Assembly (NCBI GenBank): GCA_028583605.1 | Contig: CM053327.1 | Location: 31,217,126-31,281,125 of the forward strand | Length of the DNA stretch: 64,000 bases | Source: Dastarcus helophoroides | Lineage: Eukaryota; Arthropoda; Insecta; Coleoptera; Bothrideridae | Direction of reading: 5' to 3' | In this document: positions 58,490-64,000 of the stretch, piece by piece | Layout of the letters: the number at the start of each line of letters is the position of its first letter | Position numbering within the stretch: the stretch's first letter is position 1 | Program-made: the position numbers and the translations under genes | Notes under the pieces: generated by a model | Told to the model about the DNA's origin: nothing | Seen by the model: the letters and a program-made list of their open reading frames with translations, nothing else | Databases searched by the model: none

Positions 58490-59060
58490 ACATACACTTC
58501 AATAGTCATGTTTTCAAAAATTGGAATTTTCAAAAAATTCAATTTTCCAAAAAGAATTGAATTGTCGATAAATCGAATTTAAAAAGTCAGATTTAGAAGA
58601 AATATTAAATTTTCCAAAAACTGCAAAACTTCGAGGTAAATAAAAATATTCAAAACAGTTTGAAATATTAAAAAGAAAATTTTGAAGAAAGTTGAAATTT
58701 AAAAAAAAAGTTTTTTACGAAGAACAAAAATCATAAAAAGTGAAAAATTAAAAAATCAAAGTTTACCCAAATAAGCCAGAATGTTAAACAAAATGCAATT
58801 TTCAAAAAACTCAAAATTTCTAAAAAATTCAAAATCTTCAAAATTAAGTTAAAATTTCGAGGAAAAAATATTAAAAATTTGGGAGTCGAACGAGAAAAGG
58901 TCAACATTGTGAAAAAATGGGATAATTTTAAAATGTCGAAATTTTCCAAATAAGTTAAAATTTTCAAGAAATATCAAATCCTTCAAAAAATTGGGCATTT
59001 TTGAAAAGACGACACAAGAATCTTTTCTCTTTTTTCAGGTAGATGAAGACGCGGGTATCA
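58490..59060. repeat. A-rich degenerate block with a defined right edge, copy 2
   Basis: Shares with 30660-31175 'aaatttgggagtcgaacgag', 'ttttaaaatgtcgaaatttt' and the closing 'cttttctcttttttcaggta' / gatgaagacgcgggtatcac. So it is a duplicated unit with a recognisable end rather than anonymous AT-rich filler. Confidence 0.6.
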
Positions 59061-59074
59061 CTTGGTCTGATAAA

Positions 59075-59900
59075 CGAGGGTCAATCAAATATAAACCGGG
59101 ATTTGTTTTTAAAAATTTATTGGTACAAGATATATACATATATGAAAGTTATTAACTATTTTTCTTCTTAGTCTCCTGATTTTGTTATGCATTTTTCCCA
59201 GTGGAGTGGGAGTATTTTAATGCCATCATCATAATAAGAATTGCGCACGAATATCCCAACAGCAGTATGATCATCGAATCGCTCACCTCCTATAGCTTCT
59301 TGCAGTGGTCCAAACATATGATCGCATGGTGATAAGTCAGGAGGATGTTGCCCAATGCATTTTCTCTCATATTTGATGTATTAGATTGACTAAGTTGTGA
59401 AGCAAAATCACATTTCTGACCGAAAATTTGAGCCTCTTCCGCTGACATGCACGTTTTGCTTCATCCAATAGCTGGCAGTAGTAGGCAGCATTAACCGTAC
59501 GACATTCATGCTGAAAATCGACATACACAACAGCACTTGTCCGCAGTCACACTGGTCCGAGGATGACGGGCATCGGGTTCATTTTCAACTTGTCCTTCCA
59601 TTTTTTTGTGCCATTCATGCACTTGAGTTTTCTTCAAACAAGTATCCCTAAACTGTGCTTCTAGTCTACGAAGAATTTCAGCGGGCCTTACACTTTGGAC
59701 GCCAAGAAATTTAACAATAATGCGTTGCGCAACGTGCGGATAAACCTCTTGCTCACTCATTGTATTTACAACTGACGAACGGCGCTTGAGCACAGAAAGT
59801 CACGTGATATCCCCATCTAACATGTCTAAGAGTATGCGCACACTTCGACCCCCTTATGTCGACAAGATAAAAATTCCGGTTCCTATTTGATTTACCCTCG
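59075..59900 (-). mobile_element. Internally deleted mariner-like transposon
   Basis: An 826-bp element with terminal inverted repeats CGAGGGTCAATCAAATAT (59075 onward) and the matching inverted end (59876-59900; about 21 of 25 match). It is followed by TA at 59901-59902; the left flank reads AA, probably a mutated TA. Full-length mariners are about 1.3 kb, so about a third is missing. Confidence 0.88.
59155..59793 (-). pseudogene. mariner transposase relic
   Basis: The N-terminal frame (59793-59506) contains QRIIVKFLGVQSVRPAEIL, RRLEAQFRDTC and VHEWHKKMEGQVENEPDARH, the helix-turn-helix DNA-binding region of mariner transposases. After a frameshift, minus-strand frames give short downstream pieces, and further on DLSPCDHMFGPLQEAIGGER and KCITKSGD, the C-terminal landmarks. 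The central catalytic D...D part is largely deleted and stops interrupt the rest, so it cannot encode an active enzyme. Confidence 0.85.
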
Positions 59901-59904
59901 TATA

Positions 59905-61790
59905 AAAGGCTAATATCAGTTACTCGAACACGATTTCTCCGAAAGTAACAAACTTATAAATCTGAAATTTGGTAAACAGATTTCTTATACGACATAACAA
60001 TAGGTTAGTTCAAAATTCACCCCTAAAGGGGTGAAAATGTGTATCAAATTTTACATTTGATAGACCTCTTGGGATCTGATCGGCTCTTTAGTTGTGGATG
60101 TGGAAAATTCATTTGCCTACGTCGCTTCATTTATAGAGATAATAATTTTAAGAGGTCAACAAAATTACACAAAGACAGTTTAATAACAACTTTGTTAAAT
60201 ATACAAACAGAATATGCGATTTTATCGCAACAATTTAAACTTTAAGACGTTGCATCAAGGTTGATGACATAAAAAAACAGTCGCGGTCTATCTCATTCAT
60301 TAAATGTAATTTTAATGTCGAAAAAGCAAAGTAATTTGCATCTAAATTTAGTCAGATCAAGAAAAACAAAATGAATATATCTTCTTATGCAATCTTTTGT
60401 TTTATAAGATAAACTTGTTTACGACATCAGAATACAAAGATTTTTAAATTACTTATTGTAGAATGTGATATAAATAAATTTGTATGTTTACCAAGGAGCG
60501 AGTGTGCATAGCACATAGCAGCCTTGGTCATGGCCATTAATTTGTTACCGCTGACATTAATATGAATGTTTATTTGATTATGCTGAATTTATTAAGCTGT
60601 TAGCTGTAGAAAAGTACTGCAGAATGCAATTATTGAAATTTCGGTTAAATGCTTGGCTATTAACGTAATTAAAACAAAAAATTCCATTCCGTATATTATG
60701 CAACTGAATGTCAAACGTTATCAGCGAAATAAATAAACCAATGTCGATTCATGATTTTCGTTTTTCATTGTCATATAAGTGGAACAGTCGAATTTAGCTT
60801 TTGGGAACTCAAAACTTGTAAAAAATTTAATAGAGAATTTAACAGAGTCTTCAAATCTACAATATTAAACGTTAGGTGAAAAAGCAGATTAGTGACATAA
60901 ATTCTAGAAAACTTTTCATAATATTAATAAAGTTCAGTGAAAGGTTATTAAAGTGTTGCCTTCGATGTCATTATTCTTTTATTCAATAACAATAAATAAC
61001 CAAAGCTTGGTTAATGCGGTTGGTTATGGCAATTAAAAAGACATAAGATGATAAATTTAATTATCTCATAACGGTTCACGTTTATTTCTGTATGTAAGTA
61101 CATTTGAACATGTCATTTTTATAAATCGCTGATTGCTGTGCGTCATTGTTTTTGTAAAATTACACCAAGCAGTTGATTGTTCCAATATTTAACAAACACT
61201 TCTCTGTAAATAGTGCATAAACCCCTTAAATCTAATAATAGTTGTAGAAAAGTAAACAAAAGTTCGAACTAAATTTATACCACGTCAAAACATAGTTATT
61301 ATCATAGTGCAAATAATATTATTGTGAAAACCTACCTCAACTTATATTTAGTTTGGCGCAATGCGCAGATCCGAAACATTGTTCGATCGTTGTTATATAC
61401 TGCCTGCCGTATGCCTATCACGCTAAGTGCTTTACAAAACAAAATTTTTCAAGGATTTATTAGCATCAGGCCACATTAGCTTCGGTATAAATTATTCCAG
61501 AGTTTATTTAACTTGTAAGTCTAGAAAATGGTAGACAGATAATATTTCCAGTAAATATTGGCATACCTGAGAACGTTCTAGACATACATGCAGATATACT
61601 CATTGGTTATAAAACCAGAAGTTGAGTACATTCACGTTATTTATGATTTTTAGCACGTACATTTTTCCATAATTTATGGGCATGTTAATTAAAGTGATAT
61701 ACTGGAAAACTGCCGTTGAGTTTATCAGCATAACAATCATTAGAAAAGTGGAAGTAAAACTATAGAGTATATCGTTGAACTTATCAATTA
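59905..61790. other. Low-repeat intronic stretch, no gene recognised
   Basis: Contains a perfect 16-bp palindrome cacccctaaaggggtg (60018-60033), in sequence related to the CACCCC repeats at 21.7 kb and 63.4 kb. The rest is plain AT-rich sequence. The 68-codon ORF at 60039-60245 has no recognisable family. Confidence 0.4.
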
Positions 61791-61828
61791 AATGTTCTGG
61801 TGTGAAACAGTCGAACGTGCATCTAACA

Positions 61829-61871
61829 ACCATAGACCAGTTTCGGCCTTCCGTTGCCTCATCAGTATGAT
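61829..61871 (-). ncRNA. Complete hammerhead ribozyme (family B)
   Basis: Minus strand: stem I AUCAUA/UAUGGU (five Watson-Crick pairs and one G-U), the canonical box CUGAUGA (61865-61859), stem II GGC/GCC with an 8-nt loop AACGGAAG, GAAA (61844-61841), short stem III A-C/G-U with UG loop, GUC triplet; cleavage predicted between 61835 and 61834. All invariant bases are present. The two-pair stem III is typical of the minimal hammerheads reported from Penelope-like elements and retrozymes. The flanking 300 bp is AT-rich and I recognise no element ends. Antisense to hdc. Confidence 0.88.
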
Positions 61872-61909
61872 GCAGTCGTTGTAAACATTTCAGATTTTTA
61901 GACATTGTA

Positions 61910-62196
61910 CAACTACATAGATTCTCAAGAGATCTAAATTCCGCTGAGTGATTTGTAACTGACTTTCGGCCGCGTCTTACGAAGAACGTTGTTGCTACAG
62001 GCTAATTATTGTAGAGAATTATAACCAAGTTCTGTATCTGTACGATGTAACAACGGTTAGAAAGGTCTATGCTGTCGATGATGAATCAGTTATTTACAGC
62101 TCGATTATGTGATTCAAAAAGAAAAAAATAAATTAAATACCATTCGAAGCACCTATGAAGGTCTAAAAAGTTAAGTTCTTTCCCAAACTGATCGTA
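61910..62196. other. Short unassigned intronic stretch
   Basis: AT-rich; nothing to call. Confidence 0.35.
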
Positions 62197-62204
62197 TCAT
62201 TATT

Positions 62205-62470
62205 TTTTGTTGTTGTTGGTGAAACGGACTGATCCTTGATTAACTTCAAAAATTGAAATACAAATCTTGTCCCCTGAAACCAAGAAATATTAAAAAACAA
62301 AACAAATGTTGCTTTAACGCGTTTCGATAGCTAAGCTATCATCTTCAGAGAGATACTGCCTCTCTATCTCTCTGAAGATGACGATGGCTAACGAAACGCG
62401 TTAGAGCAACCTTTGTTGTTCTAAATCTTTCTTAGTTTTATGGGACAAGATTTGTATTTCAATATTTGTG
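62205..62470. mobile_element. Foldback repeat D, copy k (candidate 8-bp TSD)
   Basis: Complete left arm (ggtgaaacggactgatcctt ...), head-to-head ribozyme segments, and right arm to gacaagatttgtatttcaat. tcattatt occurs on both sides (62197-62204 and 62471-62478), a plausible target duplication. Confidence 0.75.
62312..62352 (-). ncRNA. Hammerhead-like ribozyme motif, family D (copy k)
   Basis: Minus strand: box CUGAAGA (62348-62342), extra U, stem II GAUAGC/GCUAUC, GAAA, stem III A-C/G-U, cleavage base U. Stem I has one C-A mismatch. The plus-strand partner (62368-62406) keeps the box and GAAA but has lost stem II pairing. Confidence 0.5.
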
Positions 62471-62517
62471 TCATTATTCACAAACCAGCTAATATTAGGG
62501 TACTTTACTTGGCAGTT

Positions 62518-63060
62518 GCTTTTCTAGAGATTTTCTTTAAATTTCTGTCAAATGTTCCTAACAGTGTTACGCATACACCTCCAAAATTTAAAGACCTGGG
62601 CTGGTACCAAAGTCGAGATATTCGTTGTCAAACTTACGATTTTTAACATGTAGTGTATAGGCGAACGAATGCTTTCGAAGAGATTTTGATTCACATCGGC
62701 CAAATCTTTCTACAGATTTTGATGAAAAATTAATATATTATGTAGGGTAATATTGTAAATGAAATAGTAAAATATGAGGATTTCTAGCCGTACCGTTTGC
62801 GTCCAATCGAAATTTGAAATTATACATCTCACGGAATTTCGATGCTTCATTCCGTGCGTTAAGGAAACATCTTTAAGTAATGGCATAGCAGCCAACTACC
62901 CATTTTAGATATCTTTGGTCGCTCGCGAAGATCTTATCGCATAAGCAGGGTGTCGGCTCAGAAAATTAACTGCAAAGGGCTTTGAGGATTTAAGTTATTG
63001 TATCCTCGCGCACAGTCTGTGCTAAAAATCGAGTAATGGTGTCTAGTGCTTACGTCTTGC
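62518..63060. repeat. Interspersed repeat E, copy 4 (longest)
   Basis: Matches 14165-14640 over most of its length (tctgtca.atgtt.ctaacag, caaacttacgatttttaaca, aatcgaaatttgaaattata, 'ttgtatcc.cg....acagtct'). Abuts repeat D copy k. No coding capacity seen. Confidence 0.7.
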
Positions 63061-64000
63061 TTACGCAGTGCAGTTCTAACTTTTTAAAAGCTTTTTACTA
63101 CGATTACTGCCGATAAACTACTTCGACAAAACTACTCGCTTAAGCGATCGTAGTCTCTTATGACAGTTTTCGAACAATGTCTTGGTACTAGTTAGCGCGC
63201 ATTTCGCATTTGGCAATAAAATAGACACTTCTTAAGGTACTAGATATTTCCTAGTTAGGGGATGAATTTCAAAAAACGTTGAAACAACTACCTAAATACC
63301 AATACTCATTGTTATAACTTCAAACATGAGGAATTTTCATAAAACATTGCATCATCTATTTAACCCCCTGCGGGAGTGAATTTTCAAAAATTATTTCTTA
63401 GTGCCCACCTGCCTTATTAAGGAACTCAAATGTTAAATTTCATGCGTTTAAATCCACCTGTCTAGACTGTCCATTGTCTGTCATTCAGTGTTGACATTTT
63501 TATCAAGTATTAAGTAGATTGTTGTTGAATATTCATTCCACTTTTTTCTTCAATTTCGTTCCAACCTTAAAAATTTCCAATTAATCTCGAAATTTCGAGT
63601 TTAAGCTCGATATTGAAACAAAATCGAAATTTTCTAATCAAGTTATTAATTAAAAAGTGTTTTTTTTTAACTTGGTTTCTGACTATGCAGACTTTTTTGT
63701 AGTAATTGGACCTTCCTCTTGTCGAAACTTTAAGCTTAATCTCGAGAATTCGTATTTTTCTTGACAGTTGAAGTTGAAATTCAACATTTAATAAGAATAA
63801 AATCTTCAAGTAATTCGTAATGTTCGGAATTTTGAGAAAAAAGTGGAGGTTTACAAAATAAGCCAGAATTTCTGAAGAAAAATTTTAAAAAAGTCGAAAT
63901 TTAGTCAGAAAGTCAAAATCTACAAAACTCTAAATTTAGAAAAAGTCTAAATATTCAAAAAGTTGACATTTCCAAAAAAAAAAATTAAATGTTCAAAGGT
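63061..64000. repeat. Mixed sequence, then degenerate AT-rich repeats to window end
   Basis: A CACCCC-like repeat trace occurs near 63360. From about 63540 the degenerate TCGAAATTT repeat resumes. No gene seen. Confidence 0.45.

Larger units (their letters stand above)
13387..64000 (+). other. headcase intron 2 (presumed, extends beyond window)
   Basis: Begins with the strong donor GTGAGT. No ORF to the right resembles the conserved C-terminal half of Headcase/HECA, so everything from here to the window end is probably one intron longer than 50 kb. This is inference: a small exon could be missed, or the assembly could be wrong. Confidence 0.5.

Noticed and set aside
62440..62646. 68-codon ORF across repeats D and E
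   Set aside because: Starts in the right arm of the foldback D repeat and runs into repeat E; a junction artefact.

Overview
This is a eukaryotic, AT-rich, intron- and repeat-dominated window, almost certainly from an insect. The only host gene I can support is the 5' part of headcase (hdc, HECA family) on the + strand. It has a first coding exon at 4696-4925 behind a GC-rich promoter/5'UTR island (about 4250-4695), a 7,975-bp intron, and a second coding exon at 12901-13386. The two exons join in frame (AG|G = Arg77) to give the first 238 residues. The remaining 50.6 kb shows no further hdc exon and reads as a very long second intron, or the part of it present here. The non-LTR, mariner and LTR relics and the Headcase signature fit an insect; I cannot name the order.

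Nearly all the rest is repetitive. (1) A diffuse background of degenerate A/T-rich repeats built on a core like TCGAAATTTTGACTTTTT covers much of 1-3400, 5.5-12 kb, 14.8-21.3 kb, 25.4-31.1 kb, 34.1-38.4 kb and 52.5-56.5 kb. It falls in blocks whose strand skew flips (T-rich or A-rich on +). Longer tandem arrays sit inside it, with periods near 320 bp (25.5-27.4 kb), 175 bp (27.6-30.6 kb), 1 kb (34.1-36.1 kb) and 330 bp (53.5-55.6 kb). (2) Mobile-element relics include a solo LTR with a 4-bp target duplication (10046-10365), a partial LTR (38.6 kb), degenerate jockey-like LINE pieces (42.5-43.7 kb and 57.1-57.8 kb), another LINE type on the minus strand (56.6-58.5 kb) with the second jockey-like piece nested in it, an internally deleted mariner (59075-59900) and a foldback element with a 31-bp hairpin minisatellite (47.05-49.37 kb).

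The most interesting content is a set of hammerhead-ribozyme motifs in small non-autonomous repeats. Two on the minus strand are complete by inspection: 41806-41852 and 61829-61871. Each has the CUGANGA box, stem II, GAAA, a short stem III, a GUC cleavage triplet and a complementary stem I. A third family (A) is present as two inverted-repeat insertions (1855-2434 and 16047-16429), each flanked by an 11-bp target-site duplication; a paralogous empty site for the first lies at about 421-432. Their four hammerhead copies keep the fold but each differs at one core base. A fourth foldback family (D) occurs at 11 places. It carries a hammerhead-like motif with one extra nucleotide between the CUGAAGA box and stem II, usually in head-to-head pairs. 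The pattern fits Penelope-like/retrozyme-like retroelements, whose terminal repeats are known to carry hammerheads. No Penelope-type reverse transcriptase or GIY-YIG gene is visible here, so these copies look non-autonomous.
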